A DNA stretch of 64,000 nucleotides from a virus, in IMG/VR virus record IMGVR_UViG_3300042535_000023, positions 18,192 through 82,191 of that record. One strand, written 5' to 3'. Under the pieces are notes generated by a model, which saw nothing but the letters and a program-made list of their open reading frames with translations, was not told the DNA's origin and searched no databases. The first letter of the stretch is position 1. The number at the start of each line of letters is the position of its first letter. Position numbers and translations under genes: made by a program. Positions 23,648 through 34,500 of the stretch are shown piece by piece.

Positions 23648-26600
23648 TTAACCGAAGATTAATAAATTATCTCTTGTTGAATAGTTGGTTGCTTTAGTCC
23701 AAGCACCTGACCTTTGAATATTTGATATACGTGTCTCATCTAAATATCCCTTATAAGTATATCCTGTTCTAATATCTAAACCACTAAATATAATAGAAGT
23801 TCCACTTGCTACGGTAAAACCTGAAACGGAGAATTGATCATGAAGGGCCCCATTCTTATATGTCTTTGCAACACTTCCATCATAGTTAATACTAACATGT
23901 GCCAGCTCTAACTCTTGAATAGTAAATGTGGTTTCTGGAGTTAGCCCCGATATTGTTTTTGTGCTGGACGCTCCGTGCCAATTATAATGTATAATATACT
24001 TTGTTGGTGTTGCTGAAATCACGTTATTACCCCAAGCCCCATCTCCCTGCAAAGGCTTCATAAATGTTTCTACTGTGCAAGAAGTGAATCCTGGGAAATT
24101 ATTTACCTGACCTTCAGCATAAGATCCATCACAATATAAAGATCCGCCTCCATTAATTATTCCACTAACAAACTCAGGTGTTCCATACACACAAGGTCTA
24201 TTAGAAGAACTCTCAACAAACGATCCATCAAAGTGCCATACCCCTAAATAATTATCATCCCAAACGTCTTGTGCTATAGTAGAGCCACTATCATCTATCA
24301 AATTACTATCTATGTCTATATTATACCACAAATAAATTTCGGTGTCAACAGAAGAACTTATAAAAGGCACCTTTACCCACATATGGGCTGAACCTAAAGT
24401 ATGGTTCCAATAAGAAATTTCAGCAGGGCAGGTTACTTGAGAACCAAAAGCATTAGCTATAAATCTTATTTTCTTCCTATTATCATAACTTTCTCCTGAT
24501 CCATCAGAAAGAATTTCAAACAAAGAAGTAGAATCATAGTCACTACTTCCTGAAGTTAGCCCTATATTAACAAGTATTGGAAAATTTGTCAAGTCAGAAT
24601 CTATCTTAGTATGATCTATCCTTATTCTAATACTATTTCCTTCATTAAATTCCCCATATGTGCCCACTATAACGGATCCTATGTCTTCTGTCAACTTATT
24701 TCTTTCACCAGTTATATATGAAATCAATTCATGTTGATAATTTGATCTTGAAGTTACATCCATTCTGCTTGGTAAATCTCTGAAACCTTTATATTTATAA
24801 CCAACACTTAAAACTCTAGCACTTATATCTTTGTAACCACCCACCGCATTTATTAATGACTCTAAATTATATTTTCTTAAAATACTAACACGATCTATGA
24901 CATCCCTCATAGCTTCATCTATTGTAGAATAATCTCTTAAATCAAATATATATTTTTTCTTTACTTGTGCTCTATCTATTGTATTATCAGTTACTTTTTT
25001 AAATCCTTCTATTCTTATAGACCATTTAGAATTCCTATCTGCTTTATACACTTTTTCTTCGCCCGAAAAAAAGTAATATTGATCTACTGCTTCTCTAAAA
25101 GCAAACTCGACCTCCCTTTGCCAGAAAGGTTCACCAGGAATAACATTTACAACTATATCTCTAGACTTAACTTCATCAAATCTATCTTTCATTGTATATG
25201 AAAGATTAATAGTAGCTATTATACTAGCCCCTAAATCCATATACAAAGGCTGCCCATAAATATAGGAGTAAAAATCAAAGGTGTTTTGTCGTTTATAACG
25301 AACGGTAAAGTAATTGTAAGTGTAACTCGGCTGTCTAACACTAAATGACAATGGTATCCTTGTAACTTCTCTTCTATTATACCTTATTGTTATAGAATCT
25401 TCAACTAAATATTGTTCAGAATTAATATATGATTTAATATCAAACATATTATCAACTATGCTCGAATAAATATAACCCCTCAAATCAAATTTAACTTTTG
25501 GATTTATATAGGCATTTAAATCTTTATACCCAGAGCCAAAACACGCGGCGTTTATTACACCTTTTATATCTATATGAGACAGCAAAGCAATATTTATAAA
25601 GTTTTTTACTAAAGTTATTTTTGGAACCAGCTGAGATGGTATATTTATTAACTTACCAACTGAAAAGATATAAGCCCCTAAATTAAAGGGCTCTATAGTT
25701 TCAATATATGAGTTTATATTTTGTTCGCCATAACTTGTCACATAACCAGGTAAATCTAAAGATACCTTAAGCCCAAGCATACATTTTAAATATGCTTTTA
25801 AATCCACAGGCTGAACCACATTAATATAAGCCCTAATATCATTAGCTCCATACTCAGCTAACATATAGGCAGGTAAATCAAATATGTGCCAAACATCAAT
25901 ACTACTTGATATATCTACAGGTCTTACAGCTTGTAAATAAGCACCCAAATCCTTAGGCGGGGCTTTAATTCCTAATTTACCCCACAAAAGAAATGAATTA
26001 TAAATATGAGGAACAATACCTGGTAAATCATACTCCGCCCAACCATGTAAAAAAGCGGCCACATTTTTTATAACATTACGAGCATACACCCGCATTATAT
26101 GGTTTATATCTATAGATAATCTAAAATTAACTTTTAAATAATTTGGTATATTATGAGTGGCAGGAGTCCAACCGCGTATGGCTACTTTTAAATTCTTTTG
26201 ATTTAATCTATGCCAAGGTCTTATAGTTTGAAAATAATCATATTGTTCTGGATAAGTAGGTTTTAAATACTCTGCTACATCTTTTTCTAATCTAAAATTA
26301 GGTTTTAAATAGTTTGGTATATCACGCTGTCCTGGTTTCCAACCTCTAATAGTATTAAAAATATCCTTACTATTATCACGGGAATAACCTCTAATAAGAT
26401 TAGAAACATTATATTGGTCTTTGCCCCACATTCTTATGGTTGAAAATACATCTTTAATATTACCAACAGAATACATTTTAATTACTGAGTTAACATCCAA
26501 AAAGGAATTAATAGCTGGTTTTATGTAATGTATTAAATCTACTGTATCTTTTATTGTGGGTTTAACATAATTTTTTAAATCTTTAATATACCATTTACCG

Positions 26601-27097
26601 TTAATAGTTCCACGCAAATCAAAATGAGGTGGATTTACCTTTAAATAGCCACCTATATCCCTTATACCACCATATCTACAAGGTAATTTTAAAGTTTTTG
26701 GTCCTCTACTATCATAACCTACTATAATTGTAGGACAATCTTTTAAATAAGTATAATCACTGTTCTGATAAATACCCATAGCAGTCATAATTGAAGATAT
26801 GTCTAAAACTTCTTTAAACACGCCACGAATTGTATTTTTTATATTTATGTAAAATGGAGAATATAGATAGGCATTTAAATCATAAGAACTTTTAAACTTT
26901 ATACCGGTAATATCTGAAGATACATTTTCTTGGCCGGGAGCAAAAACCTTAATTATAGAATTAAGATTAACGGTCCCCTCACTAACAACCCCATAAGAAA
27001 ATTTAAATTGAAGATCATCGTTTGAAGGAGGAGTATAACCTACATCCGAAAACTTAAAAAAGAGGTTATTTGAATTTGGTGGATTATAATCTGCCAA
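23648..27097 (-). CDS. tail-fibre-like protein with short tandem repeats, DUF2341 and LamG domains
   Basis: Protein of 1149 residues. From about 43 to 560 it is built of some 25-30 degenerate repeats of about 13-15 residues with the signature [DN]-[IVL]-x2-[YTI]-[IL]-[KR]-x-[WYP], for example DLKNYVKP, DIFNTIRGW, DIPNYLKP and DLPAYMLAEYG. Less regular copies continue to about 830. The C-terminus has a DUF2341-like domain (IDHTKIDSDLTNFPILVNIG, WYNIDIDSNLIDD, about 850-980) and a LamG/concanavalin fold (SLYCDGSYAEGQ to the end). Secreted LamG and DUF2341 domains bind glycans, so a fibre or adhesin on the virion is likely. It is the last gene of the structural operon. Confidence 0.75.
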   Translation of the reverse strand: MADYNPPNSNNLFFKFSDVGYTPPSNDDLQFKFSYGVVSEGTVNLNSIIKVFAPGQENVSSDITGIKFKSSYDLNAYLYSPFYINIKNTIRGVFKEVLDISSIMTAMGIYQNSDYTYLKDCPTIIVGYDSRGPKTLKLPCRYGGIRDIGGYLKVNPPHFDLRGTINGKWYIKDLKNYVKPTIKDTVDLIHYIKPAINSFLDVNSVIKMYSVGNIKDVFSTIRMWGKDQYNVSNLIRGYSRDNSKDIFNTIRGWKPGQRDIPNYLKPNFRLEKDVAEYLKPTYPEQYDYFQTIRPWHRLNQKNLKVAIRGWTPATHNIPNYLKVNFRLSIDINHIMRVYARNVIKNVAAFLHGWAEYDLPGIVPHIYNSFLLWGKLGIKAPPKDLGAYLQAVRPVDISSSIDVWHIFDLPAYMLAEYGANDIRAYINVVQPVDLKAYLKCMLGLKVSLDLPGYVTSYGEQNINSYIETIEPFNLGAYIFSVGKLINIPSQLVPKITLVKNFINIALLSHIDIKGVINAACFGSGYKDLNAYINPKVKFDLRGYIYSSIVDNMFDIKSYINSEQYLVEDSITIRYNRREVTRIPLSFSVRQPSYTYNYFTVRYKRQNTFDFYSYIYGQPLYMDLGASIIATINLSYTMKDRFDEVKSRDIVVNVIPGEPFWQREVEFAFREAVDQYYFFSGEEKVYKADRNSKWSIRIEGFKKVTDNTIDRAQVKKKYIFDLRDYSTIDEAMRDVIDRVSILRKYNLESLINAVGGYKDISARVLSVGYKYKGFRDLPSRMDVTSRSNYQHELISYITGERNKLTEDIGSVIVGTYGEFNEGNSIRIRIDHTKIDSDLTNFPILVNIGLTSGSSDYDSTSLFEILSDGSGESYDNRKKIRFIANAFGSQVTCPAEISYWNHTLGSAHMWVKVPFISSSVDTEIYLWYNIDIDSNLIDDSGSTIAQDVWDDNYLGVWHFDGSFVESSSNRPCVYGTPEFVSGIINGGGSLYCDGSYAEGQVNNFPGFTSCTVETFMKPLQGDGAWGNNVISATPTKYIIHYNWHGASSTKTISGLTPETTFTIQELELAHVSINYDGSVAKTYKNGALHDQFSVSGFTVASGTSIIFSGLDIRTGYTYKGYLDETRISNIQRSGAWTKATNYSTRDNLLIFG
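24666..24694 (-). promoter_or_regulatory. candidate sigma70 promoter inside the repeat/LamG fibre gene
   Basis: TTGACA (24694-24689), 17 nt, TATAGT (24671-24666) on the minus strand, one mismatch, no extended -10. It lies about 1.1 kb upstream of the clamp gene and could give an alternative long transcript into the replication module. The position in coding sequence and the long leader make it less convincing than the others. Confidence 0.4.
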
Positions 27098-27110
27098 AAC
27101 TTAAACCTCC

Positions 27111-27410
27111 TTAAAATATTACGTTTATGTCTACAACATTCGAACTATCCAAAGTTTCTTGAGCTCTTCCTGCCTGAGTTGTTGAATAAAAATCATACAA
27201 AGATCTGGTAGAACTATTTATTACACTAACTGTTCCTGATGAGGCTAAATAAAAATTACCTTTATTTATTCCAGCTGATGGATCCGCCCAAATAGAAGTA
27301 AGATTAGAAGAACCTTTCAGTATAAAACCATAAAAAGTTCCTATAGGAGCAAAATCAAAGTCTAAATTATAAACCTCTATGGGGTCATCAAAGTTAAAAT
27401 CTGTGGCCAT
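27111..27410 (-). CDS. small virion-associated hypothetical protein
   Basis: Protein of 99 residues, hydrophilic and low in cysteine, probably beta-rich (FYGFILKGSSNLTSIW, NFYLASSGTVSVINSS). I do not recognise it. It lies between two fibre genes with gaps of 9 and 13 bases. It is likely an accessory or chaperone component of the tail module, but this is from position only. Confidence 0.5.
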   Translation of the reverse strand: MATDFNFDDPIEVYNLDFDFAPIGTFYGFILKGSSNLTSIWADPSAGINKGNFYLASSGTVSVINSSTRSLYDFYSTTQAGRAQETLDSSNVVDINVIF

Positions 27411-27419
27411 AATTAGCTC

Positions 27420-28043
27420 CTAAGAAGTTTCTGGTATAATCCAATCATGAACTATTGTATTAAAGTCTAAATTATTTTCATTAAAACAAACAATATAATA
27501 AGGAGTTGTTAGACTCACAGAAGTCTCAAAAGTATAATGTCCAGTAACATCGCTCCACGTTTCACTTAATAACTTTCCGGTATCTCTATGATAAAGACGT
27601 AACATTCTGGAAACTGGATTTATGCCCTTTTTTGTTACATGCCCTGTCACAAAACCCCTTTGCTCCATTTGCCAATCACCATGCATTAATAAATTTTCTT
27701 GCATGGTGGAGCCAAAAAAAGAAACTTGTGGTCTATTATTTATAGTAAAAGTAGGTGTATTTTTTATACCATTACCAGTCAATCTGCCTTGCTGTGGATC
27801 TAACTTATAAATAGAAGATATAACCTGTGGGGGTTTAATATTAATATCATCTGTTGATGATAAATCTACCACACCATAATAAACACTGTTATCTCTTATT
27901 ATGGGGGACATAACATGAATATCATCTACAAAGGTCTCTATGGTAAGGTATAACTTATTATCTCTTAACACGGGCGACGTGATGTGTATATCATCCGCAG
28001 TATTTGAAGGTATTCCGACAACTACATTTCCAAGATCTGCCAT
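27420..28043 (-). CDS. tail protein with carboxypeptidase-regulatory-like C-terminal domain
   Basis: Protein of 207 residues. The N-terminus has three similar stretches (DDIHITSPVLRDN, DDIHVMSPIIRDN, DDINIKPPQV, about 15-80) that look like a short repeat. The C-terminal 85 residues form a carboxypeptidase-regulatory-like fold: GHVTKKG, RMLRLYHRDTG, SDVTGHYTFE, YYIVCFNEN and a closing FNTIVHDWIIP. This closing domain is shared with the end of the 1717-residue protein at 31512 (FNAMIFDRIIP) and is common in phage tail-tip proteins. It may attach the fibre or act as an assembly cap. Confidence 0.7.
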   Translation of the reverse strand: MADLGNVVVGIPSNTADDIHITSPVLRDNKLYLTIETFVDDIHVMSPIIRDNSVYYGVVDLSSTDDINIKPPQVISSIYKLDPQQGRLTGNGIKNTPTFTINNRPQVSFFGSTMQENLLMHGDWQMEQRGFVTGHVTKKGINPVSRMLRLYHRDTGKLLSETWSDVTGHYTFETSVSLTTPYYIVCFNENNLDFNTIVHDWIIPETS

Positions 28044-28051
28044 AGATTATC

Positions 28052-28957
28052 CTATACTATCGGTGTATACCAATCACCGGTTATTTGAAAACATAAATTA
28101 CCAGTATAAATAGGACACATATAAAAAGTATTTCCTGATAATGCCCCTGATCCTTCAAAAGACATAGGATTACGAAATTGAGTAGTTCCTGCTATTATAG
28201 GATCAAATAACCCAGGTAGGTATCCCAAAAAAGTATAATCATGCATAAGTTTAATTCTATCTATATGCATGGCCCCTGTTAATCTATCGGGATATACTAA
28301 ATAACCATGTGATCCTATAGTTGCTCCATCTCCAGTTGTTCTAAAAACACACTGAGTAGAAGGAACAAGTAGATGATTCCAAGCTCTTCTTATATATTTA
28401 CCGCCGCTGGTAAATTGTTGGCCTTGTATCTGGGAATTCCAACCATTAGTTGAGTGTTGTTGTGTTACTAAAAGTGTGTTGTAAGGAAAATCGGCCGAAG
28501 TGCATAAATAATCTCCAAAAAACTGCATATTTCTGTAATCCATATAAGTGGTTGGGTAAGAAGCATAAGAAACACCACTTATAAAATAAAAACTTCTATC
28601 CGTAGCATAAATTTCCCAAGTATTATCTGATGTGACGCTGGTAGCTTTCCAAAACCGACTGTAAATATAACTCTCAGTAACGAAAGGCTCCGTGCCTGTA
28701 TTTATATCAGACATTGTAGCGTAGGCATTAACAGACGTATAAGTTTGGGTATCATCTACTCTCAAATAACACCTTCTTCCCGCCGGAGCTCTATATACAG
28801 CCAGATTAGTTCCAGCAAATACTTTTGACCAACCAGCTGAAGGCTTTGAACCATAACCATTAACTAAACAAGCGTCCAAAACTTTTATAAGTTCGCCGGC
28901 CACATTACTCTGAGTTGGAGCTGATGTATCACTCCATCTATAAACAAATACACTCAT
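28052..28957 (-). CDS. virion protein, member 1 of three tandem paralogues
   Basis: Protein of 301 residues. Member of a tandem family with SAGWSKVF, RCYLRVDD and YATMSDINTGTEPF in the first third, KYIRRAW in the middle, and LPGLFDPI plus a conserved end (LCFQITGDWYT). I recognise the pattern as one seen in tailed-phage structural proteins, but its exact position in the virion is not clear. It is probably beta-rich, without signal or catalytic motif. Codons for YATMSDI are identical at the DNA level to those in the next two genes. Multiple copies may build alternative tips. Confidence 0.65.
   Translation of the reverse strand: MSVFVYRWSDTSAPTQSNVAGELIKVLDACLVNGYGSKPSAGWSKVFAGTNLAVYRAPAGRRCYLRVDDTQTYTSVNAYATMSDINTGTEPFVTESYIYSRFWKATSVTSDNTWEIYATDRSFYFISGVSYASYPTTYMDYRNMQFFGDYLCTSADFPYNTLLVTQQHSTNGWNSQIQGQQFTSGGKYIRRAWNHLLVPSTQCVFRTTGDGATIGSHGYLVYPDRLTGAMHIDRIKLMHDYTFLGYLPGLFDPIIAGTTQFRNPMSFEGSGALSGNTFYMCPIYTGNLCFQITGDWYTPIV
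28701..28726. repeat. 26-bp sequence conserved in three paralogous genes
   Basis: The forward-strand sequence TTTATATCAGACATTGTAGC followed by GTAGGC occurs without mismatch here and at 29607-29632 and 30543-30568. Each copy is in the same coding position (codons for the ATMSDI stretch) of the three tandem virion genes. Identity at silent positions suggests recent duplication or gene conversion. Confidence 0.85.
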
Positions 28958-28972
28958 AATTTTCTCCTAAAT

Positions 28973-29914
28973 TTAATACCAACTGGTGCTGGTATTTATA
29001 AAAACCTGCGCGTTCATTAAAGGAATAACACTCATAACAGTTCCTGACATAGTAACATCCCCATCAACTGTAAATGTATCCATATTTGTATAAGGCTGTC
29101 TATGCAATGGCTCATAAAGTCCTGGCATATCTCCCATATAAGCACCATTGGCCACTAATCTTACTTTATCCATTAATAATTCACCAGTGGCTGGGTTTGG
29201 AAAAGTTATTGCATTATAATAACCAAGGTTAGTTTTACCAAAATTAAAATAAGCTATGGCTCTATTACCATTACCCTTTAGATAGTCCCAATAACGCCAA
29301 CAACGTTTTCCATTAGTATCATAATTAATAGAATTTATATTATAGCCAGCTGAAGCCCTACTAGCATCACCTGTAATACCGTGAGTAAGCATAGTATTAT
29401 ATGGAAACTCTGTGTCTCTACATTTATAGTCCCCGAAAAAATTTAAAACTCTACTTGTGTAAGAAGCATTACTACACATAACAATATAAAAACTTCTATC
29501 TGAAGCATAAACCTCCCATCTTGCGGTTACACCAGAAACAGTAGAGTCAACCTTCCACCAAACTCTACTTGTGTCATTCCAATCGCTGAAGGGCTCCTCA
29601 CCTGTGTTTATATCAGACATTGTAGCGTAGGCCTGAACTTGAGCAAACCTGTAATCGCCGGCCGAAATCGGAGCATTATCATCAATATATAAATAACAGC
29701 CCCTAGAACCAGAGAGAGTTGACCTAAATACGGCTTTGCCGGAGCCTACATCCTCATAAGGACATTGCCAGCCAGCACCTGAAATGGTAACTCCAGAAGA
29801 AGTGGTCCATCCATCCACTAAACACTTTTTTAACACAGTATTTAAAGACCCTTTAGTGTAGTCCAATAAAGGGGCGCCTTGATCCAAATATGTATATTTA
29901 TGAATTAAACTCAT
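28973..29914 (-). CDS. virion protein, member 2 of three tandem paralogues
   Basis: Protein of 313 residues with the same framework as its neighbours: SGAGWQCP, RGCYLYIDD, YATMSDINTGEEPF, KRCWRYWDYL, MPGLYEPL and an end with NTSTSWY. It differs most in the N-terminal 40 residues, where it has a longer segment (TSSGVTISGAGW), and in loop sequences of the central part. It is separated from members 1 and 3 by 15 and 9 bases. Divergent loops on a conserved scaffold fit receptor-binding diversification, but this is an inference. Confidence 0.65.
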   Translation of the reverse strand: MSLIHKYTYLDQGAPLLDYTKGSLNTVLKKCLVDGWTTSSGVTISGAGWQCPYEDVGSGKAVFRSTLSGSRGCYLYIDDNAPISAGDYRFAQVQAYATMSDINTGEEPFSDWNDTSRVWWKVDSTVSGVTARWEVYASDRSFYIVMCSNASYTSRVLNFFGDYKCRDTEFPYNTMLTHGITGDASRASAGYNINSINYDTNGKRCWRYWDYLKGNGNRAIAYFNFGKTNLGYYNAITFPNPATGELLMDKVRLVANGAYMGDMPGLYEPLHRQPYTNMDTFTVDGDVTMSGTVMSVIPLMNAQVFINTSTSWY

Positions 29915-29923
29915 CTATGTCTC

Positions 29924-30808
29924 CTATGTCCAAGGGCCTGTAAGATCTATAACACACATACTATTATAGCAAGGTAAACAATATAAATTTCTTCCTGATA
30001 GACTACCTGAACCAGAAAAAGTTACTGGATATGAAACTGCTGATGATGGGCTATGTATGATGTCGTATAGTCCTGGCATTTTTCCAATTAAACTTGAATT
30101 CTGCACCATATTGACAGGCTCTATTACCATGTCCCCCAAAATAGGATCAGGAAAAACTGATAAAGCAGTATGTAGCCCAAGGTAACTAGAATTTCCAACC
30201 GTCAGGTAAGTAAATTGCTGACCTGTCTGTAAAATTTCATTCCAACCACGTCTACAGTATTTTCCAGAAGTATTTATAGTCTGAAGATCATAATTATATT
30301 CCATATTATCTCTATAAGTGCCATTAACACCATGTATTAAAGCTGTATTATAAACAAAGGCAGTATTCCTAGCTACATAATCTCCAAAAAAGAATATAGC
30401 TTTATGTGCGACAACTGTAGCATGACTACCAACATAGTAAAAAGAAGTGTCTGATGCTATAACTTCCCAAGGATTTGCTGCATTGTCTTGACTTTGGCAC
30501 CAATTAACTGCAGCAGAGTTTGTAAACGGCTCAGTTCCCGTATTTATATCAGACATTGTAGCGTAGGCCTGAACCACTGCATATCCAGATGCGTTAGAAT
30601 TATCTACTCTTAAATAACATCTATTACCAGAAGGTGGGCGATAAACCCTTAGGTTAGCTCCTGTATATACTATAGACCAACCAGCGGAAGCCTTAGAACC
30701 ATAGCCATTAACTAAGCATGCATCTAAAACACTAACTAACTGGCCAGCAGTAAAGTTTGTTATTTGTGGGGCACTTGCATCTGTTGAGCTATATTTTGTT
30801 ATTGCCAT
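29924..30808 (-). CDS. virion protein, member 3 of three tandem paralogues
   Basis: Protein of 294 residues. Closest to member 1 in its N-terminal region (VNGYGSKASAGWSIVY, RCYLRVDN, YATMSDINTGTEPF), and with KYCRRGWNEIL, MPGLYDII and an end with CVIDLTGPWT. Like the others it is probably beta-rich, with no enzyme motif. It is next to a propeller-like protein gene (8-base gap). The three together look like the product of two tandem duplications. Confidence 0.65.
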   Translation of the reverse strand: MAITKYSSTDASAPQITNFTAGQLVSVLDACLVNGYGSKASAGWSIVYTGANLRVYRPPSGNRCYLRVDNSNASGYAVVQAYATMSDINTGTEPFTNSAAVNWCQSQDNAANPWEVIASDTSFYYVGSHATVVAHKAIFFFGDYVARNTAFVYNTALIHGVNGTYRDNMEYNYDLQTINTSGKYCRRGWNEILQTGQQFTYLTVGNSSYLGLHTALSVFPDPILGDMVIEPVNMVQNSSLIGKMPGLYDIIHSPSSAVSYPVTFSGSGSLSGRNLYCLPCYNSMCVIDLTGPWT

Positions 30809-30816
30809 AAAATCTC

Positions 30817-31512
30817 CTATCTCATATGGTAAATACCTACTCTATTTGTTCCTTCATCAATAACAAAAGCCCCTGATGTGGTAGCTACAAATAGAACATT
30901 GTTTATTTTATTAAGTGATGTTTTTTCAGTTACATAAATATCATTTATTTTTTCATTCTTTGGTAATTTTGAATCATCCGTTAAATATTTATAAGATGAC
31001 TCTTCCCAATTATTTAATTTATTTGTTTGAACATCTATTTCCCAACCAGCTACACCTGAAATAGTATAGTATAACTCACCATAACTTGTAATATGACACT
31101 TTTCGGCCCGGCCTCCGCCGGTTATAGTAGTAATACTTTTATAACCCTGTGGTATGGCCTCAATTAAAGAAACCCTTGTTCCTGAATTAGAGACTATACC
31201 TAAAAAATTACCATTAGCATTAACATAATTAACATTATTACTTTCTATATAAGGGGAGGTTAAATAATCTTCTAAACAATTATATAAATTATAAGGAGTA
31301 ATTACACTACCACTAATACAAGTCTTGTTTACCCTTTTTAGCCCGCTGTAAGTAGTTCCAATATAAACATAATCTTTGGCCCCAGTTATTGATACGGTAT
31401 CCTCTAATGGTATATAAGCACACAAATCATTAGTATCTACTGTGTATATACTTAACTGACTTGCTGCAGCTGCGTAAATATAATTACTATCTGTATATAT
31501 TTGTTTTATCAT
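30817..31512 (-). CDS. beta-propeller-like virion protein
   Basis: Protein of 231 residues with repeated blade-like strands (YIYAAAASQLSIYTV, DYVYIGTTYSGLKRVN, GELYYTISGVAGWEID, NVLFVATTSGAFVID) typical of NHL or two-component-regulator propeller blades. The length allows four or five blades. Its start overlaps the stop of the 1717-residue fibre gene as TAATG, so the two are coupled. A role in the tail or in glycan binding is suggested by position and fold only. Confidence 0.55.
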   Translation of the reverse strand: MIKQIYTDSNYIYAAAASQLSIYTVDTNDLCAYIPLEDTVSITGAKDYVYIGTTYSGLKRVNKTCISGSVITPYNLYNCLEDYLTSPYIESNNVNYVNANGNFLGIVSNSGTRVSLIEAIPQGYKSITTITGGGRAEKCHITSYGELYYTISGVAGWEIDVQTNKLNNWEESSYKYLTDDSKLPKNEKINDIYVTEKTSLNKINNVLFVATTSGAFVIDEGTNRVGIYHMR

Positions 31513-34500
31513 TAAGGTATAATCCTATCAAAAATCATAGCATTAAATGTATCTCTTGGTGGTAAAGCTACTACATAATGAGGTTCCCCAGCATAAGGAG
31601 AAGATACCATGAAAGTCCCACTCTCGGTAGCAGTATTTGTGTAATCTACAACTTCCCCTGTGCTACTTCTATGTAAATAAATAGGCACTCCAGAGGACCT
31701 GGTCCCTAAATCGGAAGCCCAACCATTAAATGTAAACCTATTATAAAAATTAAAAACTTCGCTTGTATTTGTTACTCCAGTTGTTGTGGTTTCAATATAC
31801 CACTTATATTCAATACCACTTGGAGTATCAAAATCTACATAAACAGTATCGCCACTATGAACACCTGAAACTGTGCTACCTATATGGGCATTATAAATAT
31901 CATAAAAATCAACTGAAAAACTACTATCAGGAAGACCTGACATAGTTACTATTGCAGACAATTGTTTGGTTTGGCCATATACTGTGCTTCCATTTTCTGG
32001 TATAATATTAGAAAAAGCAAAAAACTCAGAAATAGATTGAAGTAGCCCATCATTTAAACTATAATATGTAGCCTTTCTCCAAGCATCTGATCTAGCTATA
32101 CTCGATATTCTAACCTCATCTATATGGCCTTTAAATGACTGACTATAACCAACCGAACCGCCTATAGCGTTTGATGTATTAGCTCCTATACTCACCCCAC
32201 TAACTGATGTGCTACTATCTTTTTGAACCAAATCCATGTAAGCTATAAGATTTGACCCAGATCTTACTAAATTATAATATTGCCAAGTTCCAGTTACAGT
32301 AGCTATATTATCTACATAAACTGACCCATTAACAAAAGTTACACCATAAGCAAGCCCAGAATCAACATATAAGGCATGAAACTTATTAGCAGAGGAACTA
32401 TTACTAAATATGGTATTCGGCCCTACTATATAAATACCGCCTTCTATAGTAAAATCACCTGTTCCAAAGTTAAAATTAGAACTATCCTTCAAAGCTATTA
32501 GGTCGTTGGAACCGTCAAAATCTAAGGCTCGTCCTACTTGTCCATTTACTATAGAATCTGCTTCTATCATTGACCCTTGTGGGGTGCCATGTAATTGATA
32601 TTTAGTTGAATCTTTTATACTATCTGTTCCATATACTGGGTTTTGATTTAAATGATATACAGCACTGTAATTATTAGACCACACTTTTTGCGCGGAAAAA
32701 TCTCCAACATCGCCAATATATTGGGAGGCTGGTTTATTTTTATCATAATAAAGTTTAAGTTGTGTGTAGGAGATGCTATCAACAGTAGGAACTTTTGTCC
32801 AAAGTGATGCCTTATTGACATACTCATATAAACATATTTTACGAATTAAAATATTGGTTCCGCCTCCAGAAATATTATCAGCGACCCTAAAAATATAATA
32901 TCTAAATGACTGATTATTATCTAAATAGAAAAATTGTTTATCTATACGATCTATAGCAACATGGTCTCTGGCTGTAAAGGTGCCCAACAAAGTTAAATCA
33001 TCTATATTAGAATAAGTTGTATTAGAAAAAGCAGCACTACTATTAGAACCATAAATAGAAAAGTTCTTTGCACCCATATTAGTAACACCGCCAGAAGAAT
33101 GTCCATTTTCTATATAAAATCTTTTTATTATCTTACTTTCACCTAAATCAATATTAAATTTTTGATTGGTTATTTGCCCATTCCCTGATGCCCAGGTGGC
33201 GTTTGCATGATTACCTAAAACGGTTATGGTTGGATCAACAGCAAACCAAGGTAAATAATTTGAATCATGATAACTTGTGGCTATTACTGTAGTTGTGTTA
33301 ATTATTTTAGGATAAACAGAAACATATCTATTTTCCCAATCACTAATTTCTGTATAAAGTTCTGTCTCTATTCCACTCACAGTGGTAGTTACAGCCATAC
33401 TTTTTCTGTTATGCCAAGATTTACCATACTCATCTTTGGGGTAATCAAAGCCTATTTTATAGTAATTGGGTATACCTTTAGTTATTCTTGGATAAGCTAT
33501 GTAGCCGGCAGTAAATTGAATTATATTATTTTCAGAACTGTTCATTCTTCCACCAACACGTATTGCTTTATTTGTACATCCTAAAGAGGCAGAATGTGTG
33601 GTCTTGCTAAGGAAAAACCCATTTAAATAAAAATACAAATAACCATCCATCCTGACCAAGGCTACATGATGCCATTGGTTAGTAGTAAGTCCTGGGGCCG
33701 ATACAGCTATAAAAGAAGATGCCCCCGAAGCTCTTGTAGCAAAAACTATCTTTACTCCAGAACCCCAAGCGCCGTCTGTACCATATTGAAGTGCCCAGGT
33801 TCCGTCTCCGGCTGCATCCATCGCCCCTTGTGAAAATAAACATTTGGCAACCGATACATCTGTAGGATATACCCAAGCCTCCATAGTAAAGTCGCCGATG
33901 CCCAGATTTATAGAGGGATCGTATGGAGTGTATAAGTAAGAAGTCGATCCATTAAAATATAAACTCTGCTTAAAAGATAACAATGTACCTATAGGGACAA
34001 AATTAGAGGGTGGAGAATAAGAAAACTCATTAGAATTAAATCTAAAAGTAGCAGTAGAGGTAGTATATAAACCTACTATTGGTTTTACTGGCACCGCTCT
34101 ATTTTTTAAAAAAGAGGAGCCCGTAAAAGCTGGATTCTCGCCAGTAGTTGGATTTCCTGATGCTTGCCAAACACCATTTTTAGAAAACCAAACAGAGCCC
34201 GTGTAATGATCGACAGCAACACCAACCACATCCCCAACAGCAAAAGTATTACCATAAGCTGTTGGTAAGGCATTATAATATGTATTTCCACTATTTCCAT
34301 AATAACCATAACTTGTGGTGTTGTCTCCAGGGTAAAAACCCGTAGGATTGCCTATACCTACCATATGATGGGTACTCGAACCCTGGTCCACTATAACTTC
34401 AAAATAGTATCTACCAAAATCTGCATGGGCATTTGTAGTAATACTTGCCCAACTATTATAAGCGGCGTAAGATACTGATTTTTTTTCAGTTGTAATAGTG

